DNA of 64,000 bases, taken from the NCBI RefSeq assembly GCF_003096075.1, contig NZ_CP015449.1:3155001-3219000 (forward strand), read 5' to 3'. The stretch comes from Dietzia lutea. GTDB lineage: Bacteria > Actinomycetota > Actinomycetes > Mycobacteriales > Mycobacteriaceae. The position numbers and the translations under genes are program-made. The notes under the pieces are model-generated. The model saw nothing but the letters and a program-made list of their open reading frames with translations, ran no database searches and was not told the origin of the DNA. This document shows positions 16,549 to 27,700 of this stretch, piece after piece; the first letter of the stretch is position 1; each line of letters opens with the position of its first letter.

Positions 16549-16667
16549 GTCTATGAGCTCCTCAGGGCGATTTGTAGGGGGACTGCAGGTCCACGCGGTC
16601 AGGGAGTACCGGCCGGACGTTGCACGTAGCCGTAACCTAACGATCGTGTCGCAAATCACAGAATAAA

Positions 16668-16687
16668 TGCTAAGGTCCTGTTTAGCA
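16668..16687. promoter_or_regulatory. Inverted repeat in the divergent promoter of the secreted-protein cluster
   Basis: TGCTAA (16668-16673) and TTAGCA (16682-16687) form a perfect 6-8-6 inverted repeat in an A/T-rich island between two divergent secreted-protein genes. It is well placed to be an operator for both. The protein that would bind it is unknown. Confidence 0.35.
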
Positions 16688-16754
16688 ATCATCCGATCGC
16701 TCGCCATCTCATCCGTGCTTGGCGTCTGACTCGCCCCTCGAAGGATCGAACCTC

Positions 16755-18260
16755 ATGTCGGTGAAGAAACTCGGAACGGTGCTGGCTGGCGCGACGGTTG
16801 CCGTCGCCAGTTCGTTTGCCGTCGCCCCCGCTGCCTCCGCGCAATCCAACGCGATCTCCGAAACAGTAGCTATCCCGTTCACCTGTAACGGTAACGCCGG
16901 TCAGGTCGCCGGAGTGACCCCGTCGATGAACATCGACGTCTCGTACCCGGCAGAGGTCGCGCCGGGCGAGGTCTTCGACGTGACGGTGCGGCCGGGGCCG
17001 ATGCGTACCTCGCAGGGGGACAACACGGGGCGGTTCACCTTCGACGTGGGCCTCCCACAGAACGCCGACGTACTCGAAGTCGGCGTCTCGGGTGCGACCG
17101 GCCTCAACGGCACCCCGTCGGCGGTTCGCCTCAACGCCGACAAGACCAGGAATGATGCGAACGGGCAGGTCGCCCGCATCTGGGGCGGCGCGTCAGCACG
17201 CTACGGCCCCAACTCGAGCACCAGCAACGCCGATAACGGCCTCTTCGCCGCGGGGAGCGGCACGGACTTCCGCCTGCCCGAGCTGTCGATGACCTTGCGC
17301 GCGCCGTTGACCCCGGGCGAGGAGGTCTCGGTCAACCTGCCGGGGTGGAACAACAGCAACAGCGGCACCAACGGTAACGCGGCGGGCACGGATTTCCAGT
17401 ACGTACGTACGTCGTCCGGACTGTTCGGCAACACCAACCAACAGCGGCAGTGCTCGTCCGGTGCTGCAGCCGAGTCGCTGACCCTGACCTCGGTCGCCGA
17501 CGTCGATCCGGTGGTGCTGGACAGCTCCACCGCGCTCTCGGCCGATAACAGCCGTGTCGGCCCGGGGCAGGACCCCGGCAACCTCGTCGCGCTGGTCAAC
17601 CCCGAGTACCCGGTCAGCCTCGCGGGCCAGGACGTGACGTTCCGGCACACCGGTTCCGGCGAGGTCGTGGGAACCGCCCCGATCAACGCTTCGGGACGAG
17701 CCACTCTTCCGCTCGAGCCGTTCACCGCGCTCGCGCCCGGCGAGCCCGACGTGTTGCACACCTACGTGGCCGAGTACGGCGGCATCGACGGCGACATCCG
17801 CGCGAGTGAGTCGCAGGTCCTTACCATCACCAATACCGCGGAACCCACCGTCACCAACGAGACCACGTTCGTGATGACCGCCACGCTCGGTGACGAAACC
17901 GACGAGGGTGTCGAGGTCGACATCGTCGCCACCATCAACCGGGCTGCCGGCGTCCCGGCGGACGCCGAGGCGCAGCTCTTCCGCGGTGACACGCCGGTCG
18001 GGGAGCCGTTCGTTCTGCCCGAGGGCAACACGATCACCTTCGAGGACGTGGTGGCGCGTGAGCTCGCGACCCGCTCCCACGCGTATCGGATCGAGTTCGT
18101 CACCGACCATGTCGAGGGTTACGAGAGGTGGACCGGACGGACCCCGGCTCCGGTGTCCGTCATCGTGCGGGGCACCGACCCGAACGCCGACCCCAGCCCC
18201 ATCGGCCCGGGTCTCCCGGCCGGTTCGCTCGGCTCCCTCGGCGGTCTCGGCGGATCGTAA
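16755..18260 (+). CDS. Secreted multi-domain beta-rich (Ig-like) protein with GSLGS tail
   Basis: 501 residues from ATG 16755. A signal peptide (cleavage near ASAQS) is followed by an N-terminal domain with two cysteines (PFTCNGN and RQCSSG, probably a disulfide), then two or three beta-sandwich repeats of about 100 residues, suggested by PVVLDSSTALSADNSRV, DVTFRHTGSGEVVGTAPI and the VDIVATINRAAGVPADAEAQLF segment. The C-terminus GPGLPAGSLGSLGGLGGS carries the same tail type as the divergent tandem paralogues. It is probably a cell-surface or released structural/adhesive protein; this is inferred from domain type only. A strong terminator follows. Confidence 0.8.
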   Translation: MSVKKLGTVLAGATVAVASSFAVAPAASAQSNAISETVAIPFTCNGNAGQVAGVTPSMNIDVSYPAEVAPGEVFDVTVRPGPMRTSQGDNTGRFTFDVGLPQNADVLEVGVSGATGLNGTPSAVRLNADKTRNDANGQVARIWGGASARYGPNSSTSNADNGLFAAGSGTDFRLPELSMTLRAPLTPGEEVSVNLPGWNNSNSGTNGNAAGTDFQYVRTSSGLFGNTNQQRQCSSGAAAESLTLTSVADVDPVVLDSSTALSADNSRVGPGQDPGNLVALVNPEYPVSLAGQDVTFRHTGSGEVVGTAPINASGRATLPLEPFTALAPGEPDVLHTYVAEYGGIDGDIRASESQVLTITNTAEPTVTNETTFVMTATLGDETDEGVEVDIVATINRAAGVPADAEAQLFRGDTPVGEPFVLPEGNTITFEDVVARELATRSHAYRIEFVTDHVEGYERWTGRTPAPVSVIVRGTDPNADPSPIGPGLPAGSLGSLGGLGGS

Positions 18261-18313
18261 CTGACCACCACCGGTTCAGGGCCGTCTGACGGAGCTGACC
18301 GGAATGGTAGTCA

Positions 18314-18358
18314 CGCGTAGAGGGCCTGCTCCCGACTCGGGGGCAGGCCCTCTACGCG
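18314..18358. terminator. Bidirectional terminator hairpin
   Basis: A perfect 16-bp stem (18314-18329 with 18343-18358) continues into an inner CCCG/CGGG pairing. It lies 53 bp after the secreted-protein stop and 12 bp beyond the stop of the small minus-strand gene, so it can end transcription from both sides. Confidence 0.8.
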
Positions 18359-18369
18359 CTTGCCCCGTC

Positions 18370-18600
18370 TCAGGCCGTGTCGGGCAGCCCAGCCGGACCA
18401 CCGAACACCTCCCAGGGAGCCGGGTAGGCGCCGGAGATCAGGGCGGCCACCACGTGGCCCGTCTCCGCCTGCGCCGCCAGCGCCGACTCCCCCGCCTGGC
18501 CGGCGTTCTCCGGCCACGGCGTGTGATCGCGTTGCAGGAGCCGCCCCAGAGAGGCCCGCCCACGCCCGAAAGGCGGACCGAACGGCGGCCTCGCCGACAC
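18370..18600 (-). CDS. Small hypothetical protein or truncated gene
   Basis: A minus-strand frame ending at 18370 has very strong G/C third positions over its last 55 codons and a reasonable protein sequence (QRDHTPWPENAGQAGES, HVVAALISGAYPAPWEVFGG). A GTG at 18600 gives 76 residues; a longer start at 18660 would overlap the antitoxin start and is unlikely. The terminator hairpin lies directly beyond its stop, which supports real transcription in this direction. The first ~20 residues look less protein-like, so it may be the 3' remnant of a larger gene. No family recognised. Confidence 0.45.
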   Translation of the reverse strand: MSARPPFGPPFGRGRASLGRLLQRDHTPWPENAGQAGESALAAQAETGHVVAALISGAYPAPWEVFGGPAGLPDTA

Positions 18601-18620
18601 CGCCCGGCTTCGGAGAGTGA

Positions 18621-18656
18621 ACTTAGTCCGACTTAGTCTGTAGTGTGGACCACATG
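18621..18656 (+). promoter_or_regulatory. Promoter/operator region of the toxin-antitoxin operon
   Basis: A direct repeat ACTTAGTC (18621-18628 and 18631-18638) is followed by the inverted repeat TGTGG-A-CCACA (18644-18654) that reaches the ATG of the antitoxin. Phd/YefM-type antitoxins usually bind such palindromes at their own promoter, alone and with the toxin, to autoregulate. Confidence 0.45.
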
Positions 18657-18884
18657 GCAACCGTGAACATCCATGAGGCCAAAACCCACCTGTCCAAGTT
18701 ATTGGAGCGGATCGAGGGCGGAGAGACCATCACGATTGCTCGTGCCGGCCGCCCGATCGCGGACCTCGTCCCCCACCGCAGAACGGACATCGTGTGGGGC
18801 GCGCTCAAAGGACAGATCGTCTACGACGACTCAGACCTGATGGGCCCGGACGACGACATCGTCGCCTTGTTCGACGGCGAGTGA
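18654..18884 (+). CDS. Phd/YefM-family antitoxin
   Basis: 76 residues from ATG 18654. The N-terminal MATVNIHEAKTHLSKLLERI and ETITIARAGRPIADLVP are the standard DNA-binding half of Phd/YefM antitoxins; the acidic C-terminus (VYDDSDLMGPDDDIVALFDGE region) would wrap around and block the toxin. A GTG three codons earlier (18645) is possible but lies inside the palindrome. The stop overlaps the toxin start by three bases (GTGA), the usual arrangement that couples their translation. This is the antitoxin of a type II system with a PIN toxin, often labelled VapBC. Confidence 0.9.
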   Translation: MATVNIHEAKTHLSKLLERIEGGETITIARAGRPIADLVPHRRTDIVWGALKGQIVYDDSDLMGPDDDIVALFDGE

Positions 18885-19267
18885 ACGCCGTGCTTCTGGA
18901 CAGCCACGCGCTTGTCTGGCTCATGGACGACAACCCGCGTCTCGGACCGTCGACACGTGGGGCGATCACCGCCGCGCCCACTGTGTTGTATTCGGCAGCC
19001 AGCGTGTGGGAGCTCGCCATCAAGCAGATCAACGGGAAGTTGCAGTTGCCCCTGGATTTCGCCGGGGACGTGCTCGCGGCCGGACTGGAGGAGCTGACCG
19101 TGTCGTCGACCCACGTGGCCGCCATCGATCCCGCCGCTCTTCCTCACCGGGATCCGTTCGACCACATGCTGGTGGCGCAGGCCCGCGCGGAGGGCCTGCA
19201 ACTCGTCACAGCCGATGCCGCGATCCTTAAGGCCGGCCTCCCTTTTGTCGTTGACGCACAAAAGTAG
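18881..19267 (+). CDS. PIN-domain toxin ribonuclease (VapC-like)
   Basis: 128 residues from GTG 18881. It has the PIN-domain acid motif set: Asp in LLDSHALVWL, Glu in SAASVWELAIK, Asp in HRDPFDHMLVAQA and Asp in LVTADAAI, which coordinate Mg2+ for RNA cleavage. The DPFDHMLVAQA form is typical of the PIN subgroup that pairs with Phd-type antitoxins. VapC toxins usually cut tRNA or rRNA; the target here is unknown. All catalytic acids are present, so it should be active when freed. It is followed by a perfect palindromic terminator facing clpB. Confidence 0.9.
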   Translation: MNAVLLDSHALVWLMDDNPRLGPSTRGAITAAPTVLYSAASVWELAIKQINGKLQLPLDFAGDVLAAGLEELTVSSTHVAAIDPAALPHRDPFDHMLVAQARAEGLQLVTADAAILKAGLPFVVDAQK

Positions 19268-19301
19268 GCACCCCGGCTCCTCCGCCGCACCCGACGACAC
19301 A

Positions 19302-19331
19302 GGTCCGGCCACCACCGGTGGTGGCCGGACC
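19302..19331. terminator. Perfect 30-bp palindrome between toxin gene and clpB
   Basis: Bases 19302-19316 and 19317-19331 are exact inverse complements with no spacer. In RNA it would form a GC-rich hairpin with a few central bases unpaired. Placed between convergent genes, it probably stops transcription from both. Confidence 0.65.
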
Positions 19332-19375
19332 CGTCGGTCATGCGCAGGGGGCCGGCAGAGCGACCGCGCCGGGCG

Positions 19376-21928
<2,553 letters not shown>

Positions 21929-21952
21929 CGACCGGTCCTTTCTGGGCGTAGT

Positions 21953-21973
21953 GTTGAGCGTACTTGAATCAAT
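21953..21973 (-). promoter_or_regulatory. Weaker HAIR-like HspR site, clpB promoter
   Basis: GTTGAGC-N7-AATCAAT matches the HspR consensus CTTGAGT-N7-ACTCAAG at 10 of 14 positions. It lies 25 bp upstream of the clpB start, where a repressor could block the promoter. Confidence 0.4.
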
Positions 21974-22017
21974 ACCGGCGCTGTTCACGGCCGGACACTC
22001 TCTACAACGGCTGTCAG

Positions 22018-22038
22018 ATTGAGTCTATTCCGCTCAAG
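22018..22038 (-). promoter_or_regulatory. HAIR operator for HspR upstream of clpB
   Basis: ATTGAGT-N7-GCTCAAG matches the HspR-associated inverted repeat CTTGAGT-N7-ACTCAAG at 12 of 14 positions with exact spacing. HspR, encoded at 35169-35600, with DnaK as co-repressor would hold clpB down until heat stress. Confidence 0.75.
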
Positions 22039-22216
22039 TTAAGAATCTCGTCACGCGGTGCCGCGAACCGATGTGAACGGACGTCCATAACTGAGTAGAC
22101 TCCATTCGACACCAGCGGCCCTCCCTCGACCGCTCCACCTCGACCCCAGGCAGCCCCCGTGACCGATCTCCCCTCATCCGTCCCTGTCCTTCCACTCGCG
22201 GCGGGCCTGTAGCGCG

Positions 22217-23065
22217 GTGGACCACTACAGTCCGGTGGCCCGCGCCACCAGGTTCGTCATCTACGTCCTCGCGGTGGTGGTGCCGATCGCGATCGCGCTG
22301 GCCGTGGTCGGCACGACCCCCTCTCTGCTGGAGAAGGTCCCCGCCGAGCACCGGGACACGGTCGCGGCGATCGGCGAGGGCGCGGTCCGGATCTCCGGCG
22401 GCAACGGCGGGATCTTCCGCTCGCAGGAGGCCAACGCCGCGGACACCACGATCCCCGGCGCGCCGCGGCCGCTGCACGGGGAATGGTCGCCGCGCCGGCT
22501 CGAGGACTACCCGCCGCCGGCCGGGCTCGTCGCCGGCGTCGACTACAGCCTCGAGGTGAGCGAGGACGGCTACGTGGCCCACTGGCCGTGCGACCACGAG
22601 ATCCCCGTGCGCTCCTTCGACGCACCACCGGGCTCCGAGGCCGACCTGGCGTGGGCGGTCGAGACCCTCGCCTTCGCCAGCGGGCTACCGCTGCGCTACC
22701 TCGGCCCGGGAACCGAGTCGGACAGGGAGGCCGAGGGCGCCCTCTCCGTGACCTACGGCGACCACCCGGAATTCCACGGGACGGACGTCGCGGGCGTCGG
22801 CGGGCCCACCGTCTGGCCCCGCGGCCTCATCATGCGGGGCTCGGTCACGCTGCGGCCCGACCAGATCGGCCCCGTTCCCGGCGACCCCTGGACACGGAGC
22901 CTGACGCTGCACGAACTCATGCACGCGGTGGGGATCACCCACGCGGTGCCGTACGGGCCCGAGGTCATGGCCGAGCGGCCCGCATACCCACCGCAGGTCC
23001 TGCTCGGCTACGGCGACCGGTTCGCGCTGCACGTCGTGGGCTGCCCGGGGCCGCCCACCGGATGA
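22217..23065 (+). CDS. Membrane-anchored or secreted zinc metalloprotease-like protein
   Basis: 282 residues from GTG 22217. One N-terminal hydrophobic segment (about 12-32) acts as anchor or signal. Near the C-terminus is HELMHAVGITH (His232, Glu233, His236, His242), the extended HExxHxxGxxH zinc motif of metzincin-type peptidases. Two cysteines (HWPCDHEI and VVGCPG) may pair. The region between carries a WAVETLAFASGLPLRYLG segment common in actinobacterial matrixin-like proteins. Substrate unknown. It is divergent from clpB with 288 bp between, and is followed by a 16-bp hairpin terminator. Confidence 0.75.
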   Translation: MDHYSPVARATRFVIYVLAVVVPIAIALAVVGTTPSLLEKVPAEHRDTVAAIGEGAVRISGGNGGIFRSQEANAADTTIPGAPRPLHGEWSPRRLEDYPPPAGLVAGVDYSLEVSEDGYVAHWPCDHEIPVRSFDAPPGSEADLAWAVETLAFASGLPLRYLGPGTESDREAEGALSVTYGDHPEFHGTDVAGVGGPTVWPRGLIMRGSVTLRPDQIGPVPGDPWTRSLTLHELMHAVGITHAVPYGPEVMAERPAYPPQVLLGYGDRFALHVVGCPGPPTG

Positions 23066-23067
23066 CG

Positions 23068-23103
23068 CCGACGGGCCGGGCGCCGCAGCGCCCGGCCCGT
23101 CGG
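23068..23103. terminator. Terminator hairpin between convergent genes
   Basis: A perfect 16-bp stem (23068-23083 with 23088-23103) and a 4-base loop begin three bases after the metalloprotease stop and end 20 bp before the stop of the convergent nitroreductase gene. Confidence 0.8.
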
Positions 23104-23123
23104 AGAGGTGGAGGGAAGGGTGG

Positions 23124-23744
23124 TCAGAGGGTCTCGACGACCTCGTCGTACCCGAGCCGCGGGAGCCGGTCGAACCAGGCGCCCTCCTCGGCGGGCTTGC
23201 CGATGTTGACGGCCACGAGCACGCGGTGGCGGCCGTCGGGGAAGAACTCGCGGGAGATCGCCTCGGCGTCGAAGCCGGTCATCGGGCCCGCCGCGAGGCC
23301 GGCGGCACGGATGCCGATGATCGCGTAACCGATCTGCAGCCCGGCGTTGAGTTCGGCCGTGCTCACGCGGGCCTCCTCGTCATCGGCGAAGAGGTCACGC
23401 GCACCGGGGAAGTGCGGGAACTGCGTGGGCAGCTCGTCGTGGAAGTCGATGTCGGCCGCGAGCAGCGCGACGGCCGGGGCCGCGGCCGTCTTGGCGCGAT
23501 TACCCTCGGCGAGGAGCGGCAGCAGGCGGGCCTTGGCCTCCTCCGAGCGGATGACGATCGCGCGCAGGGGCTGGATGTTCATGGAGGTGGGAGCCCACTT
23601 CACCAGGTCGAAGATCGCGCGGATCTGCTCGTCGGTGACGGGCTCGTCGGTGAAGGCGTTGGCCGTGCGCGCCTCGCGGAACAGCAGGTCCTGCGCCTGC
23701 TCATCCAGGGCGAGCACGTTCTGGGTGTCGAAAGTAGTGGTCAT
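23124..23744 (-). CDS. Nitroreductase-family malonic semialdehyde reductase (RutE-like)
   Basis: 206 residues from ATG 23744. The FMN-dependent nitroreductase fold is shown by EARTANAFTDEPVTDEQI, the FMN-binding KWAPTSMNIQPLRAIVI, and the late GLAAGPMTGFDAEAIS. This pattern is specific for the RutE/HadB-type subgroup, which reduces malonic semialdehyde to 3-hydroxypropionate or acts on nitro/quinone compounds. There are no rut genes nearby, so pyrimidine catabolism is not supported by context. The open frame to 23804 is ignored, because a TAATAG -10-like box just before ATG 23744 suggests a short or absent leader. Confidence 0.88.
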   Translation of the reverse strand: MTTTFDTQNVLALDEQAQDLLFREARTANAFTDEPVTDEQIRAIFDLVKWAPTSMNIQPLRAIVIRSEEAKARLLPLLAEGNRAKTAAAPAVALLAADIDFHDELPTQFPHFPGARDLFADDEEARVSTAELNAGLQIGYAIIGIRAAGLAAGPMTGFDAEAISREFFPDGRHRVLVAVNIGKPAEEGAWFDRLPRLGYDEVVETL

Positions 23745-23920
23745 GTCTACTATTAACGACGTGCGGCGACTTTCGATCCCCGGGCCGCACATGATCTTCG
23801 CCACACACCGGCCGGCGGCCGGGTGCGCTGGCCCGGCCCGCGGCCACCGGCAGCAAACCCTCCGCGCGCCCGCTACGAATAAGTGGAGAGAATGTAGGCA
23901 CGAAAATGGGAGGTGCGGCG

Positions 23921-24712
23921 ATGCGCAACGGCGTGGTCGTGGACATCGGCGGCAGCGGGACGCGGATCGGTGCCGTGGTGAACGGCAACGTCGTGGGCGT
24001 CCACGGTGCCGAGGTCGCGACCGCCCAGGATCTCGCCACCGCTGTCCTCGCCGTCGACCGCTCCCCCGCCGGCGTCGGCGTGTCGCTGAACGGCCACGTC
24101 GACGCGGACCGCGGACGGGTGGTCATGTCGCGCGCCGCCGCGTGGGCGGAGGGCGACCTGCGCACCGAACTGGTGTCGCTGATCGACGCGCCGGTCTCGG
24201 TCATCGGCGACGGCGACGCCCACGCCCTGGCGCTGACGCGGCTCCCGGACGTCGAGTTCGGCGGCATCGCCATCTCCCTCGGCTCGTCCCTGGCGTTCGG
24301 CGCGCTCAACCACCACGGCGCACTCATCCACCCGTGCGGCCACACCGGCTGGGACCTCGGGCACTGGCGGATCGTCGGCGACGGCACCAACACCGAGGCG
24401 TGGTGGGGGCTCGGCGGGCACGGCCTGTACGACCTCGAGCGCGAGCACGGCGACGGCGCCGCCGAGGTTTACGCCTACCGGCTCGGGTCGTTCCTCGTGG
24501 ACGCCGTCCAGCTCTTCCGCCCCCGGACGGTCCTGCTCACCGGCGGCATCGTGGTGGGGCTGGGCGAGGCGCTGCACGGACCGGTCGCCGAGCAGCTGCA
24601 GTCCCTGCCGATCTCCGTGCCCATCCCGCGAGTGGTCTACTCGCCGTCGCGGGACACTGCGCTGTTCGGGGCGGCCGTCGCCGCGGGGCTGGCGCTGCCG
24701 GAGATGCGCTGA
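23921..24712 (+). CDS. ROK-like sugar kinase-fold protein
   Basis: 263 residues from ATG 23921, chosen because a GGGAGG site lies seven bases upstream; an earlier ATG at 23906 is weaker. The N-terminal DIGGSGTRIGAVVNG is the phosphate-1 loop of the actin/hexokinase superfamily, and LLTGGIVVGLGEAL resembles the adenosine-binding loop near the C-terminus. The ROK zinc cysteine cluster is absent and only the CGHTGWDLGH region hints at the His motif. It may be a divergent ROK kinase or a non-catalytic relative. It ends 11 bp before the convergent helicase gene. Confidence 0.7.
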   Translation: MRNGVVVDIGGSGTRIGAVVNGNVVGVHGAEVATAQDLATAVLAVDRSPAGVGVSLNGHVDADRGRVVMSRAAAWAEGDLRTELVSLIDAPVSVIGDGDAHALALTRLPDVEFGGIAISLGSSLAFGALNHHGALIHPCGHTGWDLGHWRIVGDGTNTEAWWGLGGHGLYDLEREHGDGAAEVYAYRLGSFLVDAVQLFRPRTVLLTGGIVVGLGEALHGPVAEQLQSLPISVPIPRVVYSPSRDTALFGAAVAAGLALPEMR

Positions 24713-24723
24713 GTGAGGCGCGC

Positions 24724-27700
24724 CTACTCGAGCAGCCCGCGCAGGTCGTCGGCGGTGAGCGCGGCCGAGAAGTGCTCGCCACTGTCCAGCACGGAGGCGA
24801 ACAGCTCGGCCTTGCGCTGCTGCAGTTCCACCACGCGTTCCTCGATGGTGTCGCGGGCGACCATCCGGTAGACCAGCACCGGCCGGGTCTGGCCGATGCG
24901 GTGTGCGCGGTCCACGGCCTGGGCCTCGGTCGCCGGGTTCCACCACGGGTCCAGCAGGAAGACGTAGTCGGCGCCGACCAGGTTGAGCCCCACGCCGCCG
25001 GCCTTGAGGCTCAGGCAGAACACCTGCGCGCCGCCCTCGGTGAACTCGCCGACGGCCCCGGCCCGGTCCGTCGTGCTGCCGTCGAGGTGGGCCACCGTGA
25101 TCCCCTCGTCGCGCAGCCGCTCCACGACGGTGTCGAGGTAGGTGGTGAACTGGCTGAACACCAGCGCGCGGTGCCCCTCGGCCACCACCTCCCGCAGAGC
25201 GGCGATGAGCTCGTCGGTCTTCACCGACGCGACGCCGAGATGGTCCGGGTCGACGAGGGAGGCGTCCAGGCACAGCCGCCGGAGGACGGTGAGCCCGGCG
25301 AGGATGCTGATGCGGTTGGACTCGAAGTCGTCGAGCAGCGCCAGCAGTGAGGCCCGCTGCCGGGCCAGTTCCCGCTCGTAGATCCGGCGGTGCGTGGCCG
25401 ACAGCTCGATCTCCATCACCGCGTCCGTGCGCGGGGGCAGGTCGGCGGCCACGAGCTCCTTGCGCCGCCGCAGCAGGAACGGACGCAGCCGCCTGCGTAG
25501 CCGCTCGAGAGTGGCCTGGTCCCCGTCCTTCTCGATGGGGGTGCGGAAGCGGGCGCGGAACTCCTTGGCGTCGGGCAGCACGCCCCGGCACGACAGCGCC
25601 GCGACCGCCCACAGCTCGGTGAGGTTGTTCTCCATCGGAGTGCCCGTCACGGCGAGCAGGAAGTCCGCCCGCAGCCCGGCCAGCGCGGCGAAGAGCTTCG
25701 AGCCCGGGTTCTTTGCCTGCTGGGCCTCGTCGAGGATCACGCCGGCCCACTCGATGCCCGCGTACGACTCGGCGTCCAGCCGCAGGACCGCGGCGGAGGT
25801 CACCACAATGTCGTGCGCGGCCGCGTCCTCGGCGACCGTCGTCGTGGACCGGGCCTCGGTCGCCGATCGCCGCGCCACCCGCAGCGAGCGGACGAACCGG
25901 CGTGCCTCGGCCTCCCAGTTGGGCACGACAGACGAGGGTGCCACGACGAGGAACGGCCCCGGCGGGTGGTCGCCGGCGGTCTCGTGCGCGTGGGCGATGA
26001 GCGCGAGCGACTGGATGGTCTTGCCCAGTCCCATGTCGTCGGCGAGGATCCCGCCGATCCGGTGCCGCCACAGCATGGCCAGCCAGTCCAGCCCCTGCTG
26101 CTGGTACGGCCGCAGGTCCGCCTCGAGCGCGGCGGGAGCCGGCACGGGCGCGGGGGTGTCGGCGGCCAGTTCGAGCAGCGCCCGGGCCCGCCCCGACGGC
26201 GGCTCGAGGTCGTCGGCCAGCTCGGCGAGGTCCGCGAGCACCCCGGCCTGACCGAGGCCGATCTTCACGCCCGTCCCGTCCGGGTCCCTGCCGACCCGCT
26301 CGGCGGAGGCCGCCATCGCTTCGTCGAGCAGCTCGCGCAGCTCGCCGAACCGCTCGAGGTCCACCGGGACGAGCAGGCCGTCCTCGGTGAGGAACTCATC
26401 CTGCCCGGTGACCACCGCCCGGAAGATGGCGGCGAACGGGACGGGGCGGCCCTCGACGGTGACGGTGACCGTCAGTCCCAGCCAGTCGATCCCCGAGCGG
26501 TCGTCCTCGGTGGCCACGTGGATGCGCGGTCCCTCGGTGGCCCGACGGATACTCGGCACCTCGTCGGCCAGCACCACTGTGACGCCGTCGAGCGAGCGGA
26601 GCTGTTCGAGCCCGTCGGTCAGCACCAGGCCGGCCTCTCGACCGGTCACCCGCAGGGTGCCCTCGCCGAGGATCCAGCCCCAGCCGGCGTCGGAGACGGC
26701 CGTGGTCAGCGCGACGAGCGCGGGATCCCCGGGCAGCGGGGTGCCGATCCCCATCTCGGCCACGCTGAGGGGCCGCCGGCGCATCACCTCGGTGTCGTCG
26801 GTCATGCGCATCACGTCGACGCGGTGCCACTGCAACATCAGCCCCAGCTCGTGCGTCGCACCACCCGGGCCCGCCCCGGCGGGCGGCCGGATCGTCAGCT
26901 CCAGCTCCACGCGGTCGAACCGGGGCAGCTCGAGCAGCCCGACGCGGTCGGTCACCGGGAACCTGTCGACGAGGTCGGGCAGGAAGTCCGCACAGAACTC
27001 GGGCACCGCCTCGTCCGGGACGGTCAGGGCGCGCCACTGCCGCAGCCGCCTGGCCACGCCGGGCCCCAGCCGCCCGACGGGGGACAGCTCCAGCACCCGG
27101 TCGCGGACCAGCGCGACCATGTCCCCGTGCTCCCCCACGAGGGCGCCGGGCAGGGGGCGGTCGCGACCCTCGCCGTCGTCGCCGTCATCCCCTGTGCCGT
27201 CGTCCCCCGCGCCGTAGCCGCCGGCGTCCCAGGCGCCGCCCGACCCCGGCTCCACCTCCGCCGCGGCGACCACCACCAGCGCCGACCCGTCCGGGCTCCA
27301 CGCGGTGAGGCCGACGCGGCGCGGCGGCCCGGGCACGACCTCGCGCAGGCCGTCGCCGGGGACGATCTCCATCTCCGCCTCCGCGGCCGTGGAGACGAGC
27401 GGCCACAGGGCGGGGACCTCGGCGTCGCACAGGTCGAGCCACACGCGCGCCTGGCGGTGACTGCGGGCGAGCGCGTCGACCGCCCGCAGCCACGCGGCCT
27501 GGGCGAGCGACAGCCCGCCGTCCCAGCCGTAACGCAGCCGGTCCCACTCGACGCCCGCCGACTTCCAGCGCCCGCCGCTGCCGGGCACCACGATCCGCGC
27601 CTTGAGCCGGTTGCCGAGCCCCGGTTGCAGGCCGCCCGCGCCGCCGTCCGGGGCGAGCTCGTCGGGCACCACCGACAGCTGCATCCCGACGATCGGGGCC

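Noticed and set aside
16627-16645. A TTAGGTTA half-site on the minus strand, considered as a second DtxR/IdeR box in the secreted-cluster promoter.
   Set aside because: Only one half matches; the other half fails at most positions, unlike the clear box at 54026.
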